64,000 nucleotides of DNA, from positions 1 to 64,000 of the forward strand of contig CAZLMW010000009.1 in NCBI GenBank assembly GCA_964560875.1, given 5' to 3'. The notes under the pieces were generated by a model. The model saw only the letters and a list, made by a program, of their open reading frames with translations, did not search any database and was not told the origin of the DNA. This document shows, one piece after another, positions 41,711 through 51,342 of the stretch; positions within the stretch are counted from its first letter, which is position 1, and each line of letters opens with the position of its first letter. Source of the DNA: CAZLMW01 sp964560875 (GTDB lineage Bacteria; Myxococcota_A; UBA9042). Both the position numbers and the translations under genes were made by a program.

Positions 41711-42682
41711 TCAGCTGGCGAGTTCGGCAAGCTCTTCTGGGCTATCGAAGCGGATGTGCATGTGGTCACGATGGCCGCGCGAATGCCGGATCAGCGTCTT
41801 GCGCGCACCCTTTGCACACGGGTATTGGAACATCGTCTTCAGACGCTTCGGATCGGCACCTGCACGTGTCAGTGCATACCGGTGCAGACGCCGCTGGATG
41901 TTCGGGGACATGTAGACCGCGGCCATCTGTCCGCTGCGCTCGAGCCGATCGATGAAGAACCAAAGCCGCGCATAGTCGATCTGATCGAGCCGGGGAACGC
42001 CCCATGCCTTGCGCGCCGGTTCGCGCGTGAAATAGCCGATGTCGATATCGCGTCCGGCGCGGTGACTCCGGTGTGGGCGAAGACGTCCGCCGCCAAGGCG
42101 AGACAAGGACCCGACGATCGCGGGGTGTCGATCCGGCCAGAGCCGATGCATGGCTCGGAACGAGTCGTTAAGCAGCGCGATCACGTAGGGGCGGCCCCAC
42201 GTCGTTCGTTTTCGACGAGCACGCACGCCAGGGCCGGTCCTGAGGCGGACTGCGCGGGCGAATCCCGATGCCGGACGGTACCGAACCGGAACGATAACAA
42301 GCTCACCTTCGGCCATATCGATGCCTTCGGGGTCCCACTCAATGTCGTTGGCACGTGCAACGGCCAAAGGAGACGTTGAGTACCGATACGCGACGGTCCG
42401 CAGCGTGTCGCCTGGCTTGACCGTGTAGTTGCGCAGAAAGACTGCGCGGCGGCTCTTGATCGGCTTGCCCTTGCGGTTGACGACGAGAACGCGGTCAACG
42501 TCCGCCGGCGGTGAGTAGCCACGTCGAACCTTGATGTATTTGCTATCTGCCGTCTTCGCGAGCGCCTGTGGTGACGTCGTAGCGTTGCTCACACCGCTGG
42601 CCGCAGCAGATTTCTTGCTGGCTGCAAATGCCGTGGTAGAGACGGCCACGATGCAGCAGAAAACGGTCGCTCGGACGATCAT
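41711..42682 (-). CDS. Secreted LysM plus M74 (MepA-like) murein endopeptidase
   Basis: 323 aa from ATG 42682, which begins a signal peptide (MIVRATVFCCIVAVSTTAFA). A LysM domain (NYTVKPGDTLRTVAYRYSTS to GELVIVPVRY) precedes an M74/LAS-type peptidase domain with zinc and catalytic motifs HRSHRAGRDIDIGY and GHRDHMHIRF. Penicillin-insensitive murein endopeptidases cut the D-Ala-meso-DAP cross-link in the periplasm. The frame is open upstream to 42766 through a TTG, but that adds nothing typical. A related partial gene lies at the right edge of the window. Confidence 0.88.
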   Translation of the reverse strand: MIVRATVFCCIVAVSTTAFAASKKSAAASGVSNATTSPQALAKTADSKYIKVRRGYSPPADVDRVLVVNRKGKPIKSRRAVFLRNYTVKPGDTLRTVAYRYSTSPLAVARANDIEWDPEGIDMAEGELVIVPVRYRPASGFARAVRLRTGPGVRARRKRTTWGRPYVIALLNDSFRAMHRLWPDRHPAIVGSLSRLGGGRLRPHRSHRAGRDIDIGYFTREPARKAWGVPRLDQIDYARLWFFIDRLERSGQMAAVYMSPNIQRRLHRYALTRAGADPKRLKTMFQYPCAKGARKTLIRHSRGHRDHMHIRFDSPEELAELAS

Positions 42683-42902
42683 GGATCGCTGTGCCCGGCG
42701 TTCTGCCGAAATCGGGGTGGTCTTGCGCAAAAGCAAATGAATTCCCTGTGTTATGTCGTCCGACAAGAAACGCCGTCGCGCGAGAGGAACGCTGCTATAC
42801 CACCGGTCTGCGCTTTGATGGAAGGAAGATCAAGAGTTGGCGCCGGATCCATGGCGTCTCGGTGCTGCGTTTGGACCGCGCCGATCCGCTAAGCGCACAG
42901 GA

Positions 42903-43613
42903 TCACACCGATCCACTTGCATCGCGAATTCGGCACAACGCAGCACCAGCCACGATCGCCGCCGTCTCCGCACGAAGGACATTCGGACCGAGCGAAACCC
43001 GGGTGCCGCCAACCGCATCGAGACGCTCCCTTTCGTCGCCTGACAGCCCACCTTCGGGCCCGATAACGACGCACGTTCCCGCCTCCTGTTCCGCGGCCCA
43101 TGAGCCAATGGCGCAGCCGCCCCCCTCGTCAGCGATCGCGACCGCTCCGAGCTTGAGATCGACGAATTGGTCGAGCGTCATCGGCGCGTCGACGCGAGGC
43201 AGAGATATCCGGCCGCACTGCTCAAAGGCCTCGATGGCCTTGTGCCGCCACTTGGCGACCCGCGCAGCGACCTTGGCTGACTTGAGGCGCACGACTCCGT
43301 GTTGCAGCTGCAATGGGACGATGCGGTCGACGCCGATCTCCACGCATTTTTCGAGCAGAAACTCCCACCTGTCGCCTTTGAGCAGGCCGGCCGCCACGAC
43401 CACGGGTCTGACGTTGCTGCAAGACCGTGTGCGGCTACGAATCACGAGGAACTTGCCTGTCCATTCGCAGCGCGCCCGACCGCCCTCTCCGTCCGCGATC
43501 GTCAACTTTTCACCCCCTCGAATTCGCCGGACATAGCGGAGCCGATGCACGGCTTCCGCAGGTGGCGAAAAGGGCTCGTCGGGCCAGGGGCCGGCCACAT
43601 ACAGCTGCTTCAC
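42903..43613 (-). CDS. rsmE: 16S rRNA (uracil(1498)-N(3))-methyltransferase
   Basis: A 236-aa SPOUT-class enzyme. AGLLKGDRWEFLLEKCVEIG, IGPEGGLSGDERERL and LGPNVLRAETAAI are family signatures; the knot at the C-terminus binds SAM. It methylates N3 of U1498 in 16S rRNA. The GTG start overlaps the prmA stop as GTGA, so the two are translationally coupled, a common pairing in bacteria. The frame is open slightly upstream. Confidence 0.94.
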   Translation of the reverse strand: MKQLYVAGPWPDEPFSPPAEAVHRLRYVRRIRGGEKLTIADGEGGRARCEWTGKFLVIRSRTRSCSNVRPVVVAAGLLKGDRWEFLLEKCVEIGVDRIVPLQLQHGVVRLKSAKVAARVAKWRHKAIEAFEQCGRISLPRVDAPMTLDQFVDLKLGAVAIADEGGGCAIGSWAAEQEAGTCVVIGPEGGLSGDERERLDAVGGTRVSLGPNVLRAETAAIVAGAALCRIRDASGSV

Positions 43614-44536
43614 TTGGGCGCCCGAACGCGCAGTCCGACCCACTCGGCCAGGCGAAATCGCTCTTCGACCTCGAAACCGTCCGGCAAAAATGCCGACTCG
43701 AATCGAGTCTGCTCCTCGGCGAGAACTCCCGACAGGAGCAGCGTCCCACCGGGCGCGACGCGGCCGACGATGCCATCACGCAGCTTGATCAAGATCGACG
43801 AGATGATGTTGGCCGCGACCAGCTCGAACCGCTCCTTCGTCGCGGCTTCCGGCGTTTCGCTGACGTGCAGTGTCACGCGGTTGCCGTGCTCGTTGAGCGC
43901 CAGGTTGCCATGCGCCGACGCGATCGCATCCGCGTCGTTGTCCACCCCCACAGCGCTCGCGGCGCCCAGCGTGACCCCGGCGAGAGCGACCAGGCCGGTT
44001 CCTGTCCCGACATCGAGCAGTCGCAAGGACTTCGGGGTGGAATGCGCGACGACGAAAGCTTCGACCATCTGGCACATCAGCCGTGTCGTCTCATGGGTGC
44101 CGGTGCCAAATGCTTGCCCAGGGTCAATGCGGACGACGTGCCGGTCGGATGCTGTCTCGCCGTCATCGGGTTGCCACCAGGCGGGCACGACGCGCAGTCG
44201 CTCACCGATCTCGACCGGCTCATAGTGGGCTTTCCACGCTGCGTTCCAGTCTTGGTCGACGATCGCCTCGGCCTCGACGTCAGCGGCAAGCCGGTGGCGC
44301 TTCAGAATGTGCCCAAGTCCGACTACCGCTGTCTCTTTATCGGCGGTGGGGACGAACAAGGTAAGGCGGGCTGAGTCGGCGGGCAGGTCGACGTCGCGTA
44401 GGGTGCCGGCGTCTTCGGTCAGGATTCCGTTCGGCGCGAAATCGGCGGCCTCACCGGTGATGATTTCAGCGAGCGCTTCAGGCACAACAGCCCGCACGGC
44501 AAAAGTCTCGTCGTTCACCTGGCTCGTGCCGCTCAA
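43610..44536 (-). CDS. prmA: Ribosomal protein L11 methyltransferase
   Basis: 308 aa. LRVVPAWWQPDD, IDPGQAFGTGTHETTRLM, LLDVGTGTGLVALAG and NIISSILIKL are the PrmA core; it trimethylates L11 using SAM. Its ATG overlaps the stop of the biotinyl gene (ATGA), and its stop overlaps rsmE. Confidence 0.95.
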   Translation of the reverse strand: MSGTSQVNDETFAVRAVVPEALAEIITGEAADFAPNGILTEDAGTLRDVDLPADSARLTLFVPTADKETAVVGLGHILKRHRLAADVEAEAIVDQDWNAAWKAHYEPVEIGERLRVVPAWWQPDDGETASDRHVVRIDPGQAFGTGTHETTRLMCQMVEAFVVAHSTPKSLRLLDVGTGTGLVALAGVTLGAASAVGVDNDADAIASAHGNLALNEHGNRVTLHVSETPEAATKERFELVAANIISSILIKLRDGIVGRVAPGGTLLLSGVLAEEQTRFESAFLPDGFEVEERFRLAEWVGLRVRAPK

Positions 44537-45048
44537 GCCAAGGGCTCCAGCGCGATCATCAGCTCGCCTGTCTCGACGGCGGCTCCGGCCGACACGTGTA
44601 CGTCGGTGACACGACCCGCAGCTTTAGCCTTGACGTCGTTTTCCATCTTCATCGCTTCGAGAACGGCGACGACATCACCCGCGGCGACCTCATCGCCGAC
44701 AGCGACCTCAACTTTGACGACGCGACCAGGCATCGACGCGACGATCTTGCCGCCAACACCGCCATCGGCGTCGTCGCCACCGCGCAGCCAGAATTCGCGC
44801 TCGTCCAGGATCGCGAAACCACCTTGGCGCGGGCCTTCGACGATCCAGCGCTTGTCGTGACTTGTGAACGACCGGAATCGGCGGGACTCAGAATCGGCGC
44901 GCACAGCGAGAGATCCGTCGGGCAGGGCGTCTACGCGGACGGTGAACTCGTTGTCTCCAACGCGAATGATCGCCTCATCGCCGCGATCGGACGCCACGAT
45001 CACCTCGACGCGCTCGTCGCCACGTTCTGCCAGGTACGTAATGGTCAT
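44533..45048 (-). CDS. Biotin carboxyl carrier protein / biotinyl domain subunit
   Basis: 171 aa. Residues about 100-170 form a biotinyl domain with the EAMKMEN attachment motif (Lys134). The N-terminal half is a small beta domain unlike AccB of the classical ACC and more like the biotin carrier of acyl-CoA carboxylases (acetyl/propionyl type). It sits 10 bp after the biotin carboxylase gene. The frame extends upstream, but the ATG at 45048 has an ggagagc-type SD and starts a protein-like sequence. No carboxyltransferase is in the window. Confidence 0.92.
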   Translation of the reverse strand: MTITYLAERGDERVEVIVASDRGDEAIIRVGDNEFTVRVDALPDGSLAVRADSESRRFRSFTSHDKRWIVEGPRQGGFAILDEREFWLRGGDDADGGVGGKIVASMPGRVVKVEVAVGDEVAAGDVVAVLEAMKMENDVKAKAAGRVTDVHVSAGAAVETGELMIALEPLA

Positions 45049-45058
45049 CTGTGCTCTC

Positions 45059-46573
45059 CTATCCGCGCACGATGCCGAGGCGTGACGCCTGCGACCACGT
45101 GGACTCGCCGGCACCGTTCGTGGGACGACCGGCTGTGGCCTTGCGGTGCTCCAACAACACAGCGACCGCGAGGGCGAGGTCGTCGTCAATGACCTCATCG
45201 GTGAACTCGCCCAAGCGCGCGATGATGCCGGTGTCATAGCGACCAGCGACGAAATCCTCCGCTTCAAGCAGCCACAGCAAGTACGGCACGTTGTGGGCGA
45301 TGCCGCCGATCTCGGTGGCTTCCAGCGTTGCCTTCATACGCTCGATGCAGCGGCCGCGATCTTCAGCCCACGTACTGATTTTGGCGATCATGGGATCATA
45401 AAACCGCGGGATCTCGCTGCCTTCAACGACCCCGTCGTCCACCCGGATGCCGGGTCCGTACGGGGGACGGTAGACCGAAAGCGTGCCGGGTGACGGCATG
45501 AAGTTGCGGCTCGGATCTTCGGCGTACACGCGGCACTCGATCGCGTGGCCGCGTTGCTGGATACCGTCCTGGGACACGCTCATCGGCTCGCCCATCGCGA
45601 TGCGCAGCATTTCGACCACGAGGTCCACGCCGGTCACCATTTCCGTCACCGGATGCTCGACCTGCAAACGCGTGTTCATCTCGAGGAAGTAGAAGTCCTC
45701 GTTGGCGTCGACCAGGAATTCGATCGTGCCCGCCCCGATGTAGTCGACTGCTTCCGCGGCCTTGACGGCGACCGCGCCCATGGCCTGACGCGTGGCATCG
45801 GAGAGGTGGGGCGCCGGCGATTCCTCGATGACCTTCTGGTTGCGTCGCTGCACCGAACACTCGCGATCGAATACGTGAATCGTGTTGCCGTGCCCGTCGG
45901 CGAGTACCTGCACTTCGATGTGGCGGGGTTTGACGATCGCCTTCTCGATGTACACCGCATCGTCGCCGAAGTAGGCGCGTGCTTCCCGCTGAGCGGCTTC
46001 GAACGCTGGACCGACCTCGGATAGCTCGTCGACCAGCCGCATTCCCTTGCCGCCGCCACCTGCAGCAGCCTTGAGCATGACCGGGAGTCCGAAGTCACGC
46101 GCGAACGCTTCAGCTTCAGCCGGACCAGCGATCGGACCATCAGAGCCGGGGACCACGGGAACTCCCGCTGCACGCATCGTGTCACGAGCGAGCGTCTTGA
46201 TGCCCATCTGGCGCATCGCGTACGCCTTGGGACCGGCGAACAGGATCCCCGCTTCGTCACAGGCCTCGCGGAAACCGGCGTTTTCGGACAGAAAGCCGTA
46301 GCCAGGGTGGATCAGCGTGGCTCCCGTCTTGGCGGCGGCGGCCAGGATTCTGTCACCCAGCAGGTAGGACTCGGCCGAGGGAGGGGGCCCAACACGAACC
46401 GCTTCATCGGCCATCCAGACGTGCGCAGACCGCGCGTCCGCGTCCGAATAGACGGCGACCGTCGGCAGTCCCATTTCGCGACATGCGCGGATGACGCGGC
46501 ACGCGATCTCGCCGCGATTGGCGATCAGCACCTTGTGCCCGGCGGTTAGCAGACTGGACGATTGAGCGGACAT
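45059..46573 (-). CDS. accC: Biotin carboxylase subunit of an acyl-CoA carboxylase
   Basis: 504 aa. KVLIANRGEIACRVIRACRE, the glycine-rich loop KAAAGGGGKGMRLV, HIEVQVLADGHGN, ECSVQRRNQKVIEE and FLEMNTRLQVEHPVTEM are the biotin-carboxylase ATP-grasp signatures. It carboxylates biotin on the carrier encoded next. It is longer than E. coli AccC (about 450 aa), closer to the BC part of propionyl/methylcrotonyl-CoA carboxylases, so the acyl specificity is open. Confidence 0.94.
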   Translation of the reverse strand: MSAQSSSLLTAGHKVLIANRGEIACRVIRACREMGLPTVAVYSDADARSAHVWMADEAVRVGPPPSAESYLLGDRILAAAAKTGATLIHPGYGFLSENAGFREACDEAGILFAGPKAYAMRQMGIKTLARDTMRAAGVPVVPGSDGPIAGPAEAEAFARDFGLPVMLKAAAGGGGKGMRLVDELSEVGPAFEAAQREARAYFGDDAVYIEKAIVKPRHIEVQVLADGHGNTIHVFDRECSVQRRNQKVIEESPAPHLSDATRQAMGAVAVKAAEAVDYIGAGTIEFLVDANEDFYFLEMNTRLQVEHPVTEMVTGVDLVVEMLRIAMGEPMSVSQDGIQQRGHAIECRVYAEDPSRNFMPSPGTLSVYRPPYGPGIRVDDGVVEGSEIPRFYDPMIAKISTWAEDRGRCIERMKATLEATEIGGIAHNVPYLLWLLEAEDFVAGRYDTGIIARLGEFTDEVIDDDLALAVAVLLEHRKATAGRPTNGAGESTWSQASRLGIVRG

Positions 46574-46774
46574 GGGCGGGCCTGTGGATGGGGCGGCGGC
46601 GCGGTATCGTGCGCAGGGGCCAAACCGGTGTCAATGTCGCTGTAACGCGTCCGTTTTTGCACGTAAACGCCGTTGCGGCTCATAGGTTGCTTGAACTCCG
46701 TCGATCGCGGCCCTACCTTGCGCCGCCTTCGCGCCGTGGCCGACCTGCGCCGCGCACCCCGTTCGGAGCGATCG

Positions 46775-48109
46775 ATGCCGTTCACTGCCCCATCTTTGCC
46801 ACTCGCGCTGGCGCCGTTCGCCCAGGCCACCGCCGAAGCCGATACCGGTGGCCTGCTGGTGGTCGCGATCTTCATCGCCATCGTCGCCGTCGTTGCGGTC
46901 GTCATGACCCGCAAGCCGCGTCGGCCAACCGATCCGAAACAGCTCGATGCCAAGCGCGCTGCGCCAGAAGTCACCCCGCGCGACCAGGAAAAGGAAGCGC
47001 GCCGTACGGCCAAAGCCCTGCGACGTGCCGCGAAAGGGGCGATTCGGGTCAAGAAGGGTGGCGTTGCAGAACACGTCGATGCGATCGACTTCGAGGCCGA
47101 GCCCGAAGAGCTCAAGCCCGATCCCGAGGAAGAGGTCAAAGCCCCTCAAGAAGCGGTCCCCGACAAGGCCGCACTCGACCGCGAGAAAGTGCGTGGCGGC
47201 CTCGCCAAGACGAAACAAGAAGGCTTCGTCGCACGACTCGGCAAGCTCTTCGCGGGCAAGCAGATCGACGCCGACCTGCTCGACGAGATCGAAGAAGTGC
47301 TCTACCGCGCCGATCTCGGTGTTCAGGCAACCACCGCGTTGCTCGACGCGCTGAAATCGGCCCTCAGCAAGAAAGAGCTGCAGGACGCCGACCGGATTTG
47401 GTCGACTCTGCACGCGAAGAGCCTGGCGATGCTGACCCAGGTCGACATCAGCGAACTCAACCTGCCGGCGAGCCGCGAACCCGCGGTCTTGATGGTGGTT
47501 GGCGTCAATGGCTCCGGAAAGACAACGACAATCGGCAAGTTGGCGCATCGATACGCCGGCATGGGGCGCAAGGTCATCGTCGCAGCCGGAGATACGTTCC
47601 GCGCCGCCGCCGTCGATCAGCTCGAAGTCTGGTGCGAGCGCGCGGGTGTCCCGATCTACCGGGGCAAGGAGAAGCAGGACCCCGCGAGCGTGTGCTACGG
47701 CGCCATCGAACGCGCCAAAGCCGAGGGATTCGATCTCGTCATCTGCGACACGGCCGGGCGTCTGCACACAAATGCGAACCTGATGGCGGAGCTCCAAAAG
47801 GTCGGCCGCGTGGTCGGAAAGGCCCACGGCGGCGCCCCCGACGAGGTGCTGCTCGTGCTCGATGCAACAATGGGCCAAAACGCGGTGCAGCAAGCCAAGC
47901 AGTTCCGCGAAGCCATCGAAGTGACGTCTATCGCGCTCACCAAACTCGATGGAACAGCGAAAGGTGGCGTTGTGTTCTCGATCGCGGAGACTCTGAAGCT
48001 GCCGGTGAAGCTCATCGGCGTTGGCGAGAAGATGGAAGACCTGCGAGACTTCAACGCCGAGCTGTTTGTCGATGCGCTCTTTGACCGGGGCAATGGAGCC
48101 GCGTCCTGA
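46775..48109 (+). CDS. ftsY: Signal recognition particle receptor FtsY with N-terminal membrane anchor
   Basis: 444 aa. A transmembrane segment (about 26-44, LLVVAIFIAIVAVVAVV) precedes an acidic/basic linker, the N domain (about 145-230) and the SRP GTPase: GVNGSGKTT (243-251), AGDTFRAAAVDQLEVW, ICDTAGRLHTNANLM, LTKLDGTAKGG and LIGVGEKMEDL. It targets ribosome-SRP complexes to the translocon. The membrane anchor replaces the peripheral A domain of E. coli. ATG 46775 has GGAG at 7-nt spacing. The next gene starts within its last codons. Confidence 0.95.
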   Translation: MPFTAPSLPLALAPFAQATAEADTGGLLVVAIFIAIVAVVAVVMTRKPRRPTDPKQLDAKRAAPEVTPRDQEKEARRTAKALRRAAKGAIRVKKGGVAEHVDAIDFEAEPEELKPDPEEEVKAPQEAVPDKAALDREKVRGGLAKTKQEGFVARLGKLFAGKQIDADLLDEIEEVLYRADLGVQATTALLDALKSALSKKELQDADRIWSTLHAKSLAMLTQVDISELNLPASREPAVLMVVGVNGSGKTTTIGKLAHRYAGMGRKVIVAAGDTFRAAAVDQLEVWCERAGVPIYRGKEKQDPASVCYGAIERAKAEGFDLVICDTAGRLHTNANLMAELQKVGRVVGKAHGGAPDEVLLVLDATMGQNAVQQAKQFREAIEVTSIALTKLDGTAKGGVVFSIAETLKLPVKLIGVGEKMEDLRDFNAELFVDALFDRGNGAAS

Positions 48110-50010
48110 TCGTTTCTGACCGCGCACGCATTCGCCCAACGATTCGACACGTCGCTGTCGCCGCCGTCGCTGTGTTCGCGGCAAGCGCGGCGTTGCCCTC
48201 GGCTCTCCAAGCTGCAGAAAAGGGCACAATCCTTCGTTTTCTGAGTCCCGACGGCGCCGTCACGTTGACGGTGGAAGGCCAAAATCCGGTCACGATTCGC
48301 CGTGGTCGACACGTGACGTTCCGCGTCGACGCGCCGAAAGTGCGCTACATGGTTTCGGACGGCAACGACTGGCAATACACCGCTGAGGTCGGCTTGAAGC
48401 GCGTGCGGCGGCGCACCATCACCCTGGTCATCCCGGGCGCCCATGTGCAGGTCATCAACCGCACCGATGAGGACCGCGAAGTGCTGGCCGATGGACGGCG
48501 GATCGGCGTTCTCAAGCGCGGCAAGACGGCCACCTACGGCCCGATTTCAGCCGGAACAACTCTCCTCAAGACCATCGGTGTGCGCAGTCGCAACCACGTC
48601 GCGGCCCGCTTCCGAAGCCGACCTGGCGGTCTGCGGACCGTCGTTCTTCCCGCGATTCCGGCCGGGCTTTTCGTCGTCAACCCAATCTCCAACACCGTGC
48701 GCGTGCTCATCGATCACCGCGACTACGGGACCTTGACTGGCAAGGCGCCGCTCTTCGTCCTGGGGCTGGCGCCGGGCAATCACGCAGTGAAGCTCGTCGA
48801 CACCGCAAGTGGACGCCCGTTCCGATTCGACGCGCGACTTGCAGCGCGGGGGGCGAGCGCTCCTGAGTCCGGGGCCATTCACCTGACGGTGATCAACGAC
48901 ACCGGTGAAAAACTCATGGCTCCGGCCGCGCTCGGCGGCTACATCGATCATCCACTCGCTCCCGATGAGCGACTCTCAGTGACGCTGCCCAAGAAAGCAT
49001 TTCGCATTCGTCTGACCGGCGCCGAGAGCGGCCTCGACTACCATCGCGATGTCGATCCGACTCTGCGCACCCCCGATCTCTGGCGCATTGAGCGGCCCCG
49101 GGGCCAGCTGCACCTGACCAACGGCACGGGAGAGCGCGCGCGGGTTCACATCGACCGTCACGGCGCCATCGAGCTCGAGGCCGACGCCAAGGTCAGCATT
49201 CGGCGCGTTCCCGCCGGTCGTCTGCGTCTGCACGTGATGGCGCTCGAGTCCAAGCAGCAGTTCAAACGCGGCATCCAGCTGGCGCCGAACGGGCACGTAT
49301 CCTGGACGGTTACAAGCGGTCGCAGCGAGCTCATGATCGTCAACAAGTGGGCCGAACCTGTTGAGCTTGCCATCGACGGGTCGCCGCGTGGTCGGGTCAG
49401 CCCCGGCGCGACTTTTCGTGTCACACGGATCCTGCCCGGACCGCACGATGTGGTTGCCCTGACGACCGTGAGCAAGGTGCGCGAGGTCATCGCTGTCCTG
49501 GTGGTCGACGGCAAGGTCACGCGCCTGCCGCTGCGGCCGCCCCACGCCTCTTTGCGGCTCGACAACCAGCTCGATAAGTCGCTCGTCGTCTTGGTCCGGG
49601 GCGTTGAAGTTGGACGTGCCGCTCCGGGCAAAGTCGCATCGTTCCCGGTGCGATCCGGACGCATGGCCGTCGAGGTTCGCGTCGTGGGCAGCACGGTTTC
49701 GACTACGTGGTTTGGGGTTGTCGCCCCGTCACAGCAGATCGAGCTTCCCAACCCGACCACCGGGAGCGCCCCAGTCGTCGTCGAGAATACGACCAACGCG
49801 CCCGTCGAGATTCGCGTCGATGCGCGTGCTCCCGTGACGATCGCCCCGGGCGCGAAACACGTCGCTGCGGGTCTCACCGCCGGAATCCATCTCGTCCAGG
49901 TCAAGGGACGCGGCTTCATGCAACGGCAGCGCGTTCGCGTCACCAAGGGCGAACCGCCGGTACACATCCGGCTGATGACCGACATCATCGCGGCCACGAA
50001 ACGCCGTTAG
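48106..50010 (+). CDS. Secreted protein with repeated PEGA-like beta domains, probable CTG start
   Basis: About 634 aa. From CTG 48106 the N-terminus reads as a signal peptide: basic (DRARIRPTIRHVA), then hydrophobic (VAAVAVFAASAAL), then a PSALQAA cleavage region. The GTG at 48172 would lose the basic part and has no SD, whereas CTG has GGAG at 7-nt spacing (48095-48098) and overlaps the ftsY stop. The mature part consists of about seven ~75-aa beta modules with recurring V(I/V)N..., xVxVDG and PGxHxV motifs, like PEGA surface repeats. No catalytic motif is seen. Role unknown; periplasmic or outer-membrane location is likely. Confidence 0.82.
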   Translation: MIVSDRARIRPTIRHVAVAAVAVFAASAALPSALQAAEKGTILRFLSPDGAVTLTVEGQNPVTIRRGRHVTFRVDAPKVRYMVSDGNDWQYTAEVGLKRVRRRTITLVIPGAHVQVINRTDEDREVLADGRRIGVLKRGKTATYGPISAGTTLLKTIGVRSRNHVAARFRSRPGGLRTVVLPAIPAGLFVVNPISNTVRVLIDHRDYGTLTGKAPLFVLGLAPGNHAVKLVDTASGRPFRFDARLAARGASAPESGAIHLTVINDTGEKLMAPAALGGYIDHPLAPDERLSVTLPKKAFRIRLTGAESGLDYHRDVDPTLRTPDLWRIERPRGQLHLTNGTGERARVHIDRHGAIELEADAKVSIRRVPAGRLRLHVMALESKQQFKRGIQLAPNGHVSWTVTSGRSELMIVNKWAEPVELAIDGSPRGRVSPGATFRVTRILPGPHDVVALTTVSKVREVIAVLVVDGKVTRLPLRPPHASLRLDNQLDKSLVVLVRGVEVGRAAPGKVASFPVRSGRMAVEVRVVGSTVSTTWFGVVAPSQQIELPNPTTGSAPVVVENTTNAPVEIRVDARAPVTIAPGAKHVAAGLTAGIHLVQVKGRGFMQRQRVRVTKGEPPVHIRLMTDIIAATKRR

Positions 50011-50023
50011 CGCGTCGTTCGGG

Positions 50024-50557
50024 CTATTTGCCGCCGGCGGCCAGGAAGCGCTGCACCCCGATACCGAGCGACGCCATATTCGGCTTCATTCGCTCGACAA
50101 GGTAGGACTCGACGACCGGCACGATCTTGCGCGCAAGCAAGCGCGGCAGTCCGGGGATGCGCGACGGATCGACCTTCATCTCGCCGCTGATTGCGATGAC
50201 CACATCGTCGCCTTGAGCGATGATCCGATTGGTGCCACCGCACGTGTACAGGCCATTGAATGCCGCCGCTTCGATGCGCCAATGGACCAGCGTTTCCGCG
50301 TCGACCCAGTCGGCGTGGTCGAGCCACTCGAGCATCTCGGGTTTGACGAACTTGCGAGCGAGCGCCGGCACTTCGCCCGCATCGGCCCGCCATCGGTTGA
50401 GGATCTTCGGACCGGTGTCGCGCGGTGTGCGCTCGAGTTCGTCGATTGACGAGACGTTGTCGAGAAACGGCACCAGCTCGATCATGCGATCGCGTATCAG
50501 CGGATAGACAACATCCAGGCTCGCGTTGCGGACGCGGCCTTCGGCGGAGAACTGCAT
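50024..50557 (-). CDS. SRPBCC/START-like protein (DUF2505-like)
   Basis: 177 aa. A single START-type domain: an N-terminal strand (QFSAEGRVRNASLDVVYPLI), central strands with WRIEAAAFNGLYTCGGTNRI, and a long C-terminal helix (KIVPVVESYLVERMKPNMAS) that would cover a hydrophobic cavity. Such proteins bind lipids or other hydrophobic ligands; the ligand is unknown. It is 2 bp from the enoyl-CoA hydratase gene and probably in its operon. Confidence 0.75.
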   Translation of the reverse strand: MQFSAEGRVRNASLDVVYPLIRDRMIELVPFLDNVSSIDELERTPRDTGPKILNRWRADAGEVPALARKFVKPEMLEWLDHADWVDAETLVHWRIEAAAFNGLYTCGGTNRIIAQGDDVVIAISGEMKVDPSRIPGLPRLLARKIVPVVESYLVERMKPNMASLGIGVQRFLAAGGK

Positions 50558-50559
50558 CG

Positions 50560-51342
50560 CTAGTTGCCTTTGAAGACGGGCTTACGCTTCTCGACGAAAG
50601 CGGTCATGCCTTCGGTCTGGTCGTTGGTCTGGAAGCATCGCGCGAACGCCCGCGACTCCGCTTCGAGCGCGTATTCCAACGGCAGTTCCACGCCGCGGTT
50701 GATGATGCGCTTGGCTTCGGCAACGGCGAGGGGACCGCGACGCGCCATCTTTCCGGCGGTCTTGAGCGCTGCGACCATCAGCAGGTCCGGCTCGTGAACC
50801 TGGTAGACGAGCCCGATTCGATTGGCTTCTTCGGCCGGGAACACGTCACCGGTCATGACCCAGTGCTTGGCCGCGTTGCGTCCGATGAGGCGGGCGAGTC
50901 GCTGCGTGCCACCAAAGCCAGGGATGACGCCGAGCGTGACTTCGGGGAAGCCGAAGCGGGCCGTCTTGGACGCCAAGATGACGTCGCAGGCCAGCGCGAG
51001 CTCGCATCCACCGCCGAGGGCGAAACCGTTGACCGCCGCGATGATTGGTTTTTGGATACGCTCGATTCGCTTGAGCACGTCGTTGCCGAGCAACGAGAAC
51101 TCCATCGCCGCATGGTAGTCCATGGACAGGAGCTCGCCGATGTCCGCACCGGCGACGAACGCGCGGTCACCCGAGCCCGTGAGCACGGTGACCAGGACGC
51201 TTTCGTCGTCCGCGATCTCGTCGAGCCGCTTTCCGAGCAGCCGCAGCGTATTGAGATTGAGCGCGTTGAGTTTGGTCGGCCGATTGATCGTCAGAGTGGC
51301 GACCGGGCCGTCCCGCGTCAGGACAACCGCATCTGCCGGCAT
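50560..51342 (-). CDS. Enoyl-CoA hydratase/isomerase
   Basis: A 260-aa crotonase. AFVAGADIGELLSMD forms the CoA/oxyanion region, AVNGFALGGGCELALACD the second oxyanion region, and Glu residues in FPEVTLGVIPGFGGTQRL are in the catalytic positions of hydratases. It hydrates 2-enoyl-CoA in beta-oxidation or a degradative pathway. Its ATG shares one base with the upstream stop (TAATG), so it is coupled to the small Cys4 gene. Confidence 0.94.
   Translation of the reverse strand: MPADAVVLTRDGPVATLTINRPTKLNALNLNTLRLLGKRLDEIADDESVLVTVLTGSGDRAFVAGADIGELLSMDYHAAMEFSLLGNDVLKRIERIQKPIIAAVNGFALGGGCELALACDVILASKTARFGFPEVTLGVIPGFGGTQRLARLIGRNAAKHWVMTGDVFPAEEANRIGLVYQVHEPDLLMVAALKTAGKMARRGPLAVAEAKRIINRGVELPLEYALEAESRAFARCFQTNDQTEGMTAFVEKRKPVFKGN

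Noticed and set aside
42683..42766. Upstream TTG start for the LysM-M74 peptidase
   Set aside because: It would bury the signal peptide 28 residues inside the protein; ATG 42682 starts it directly.
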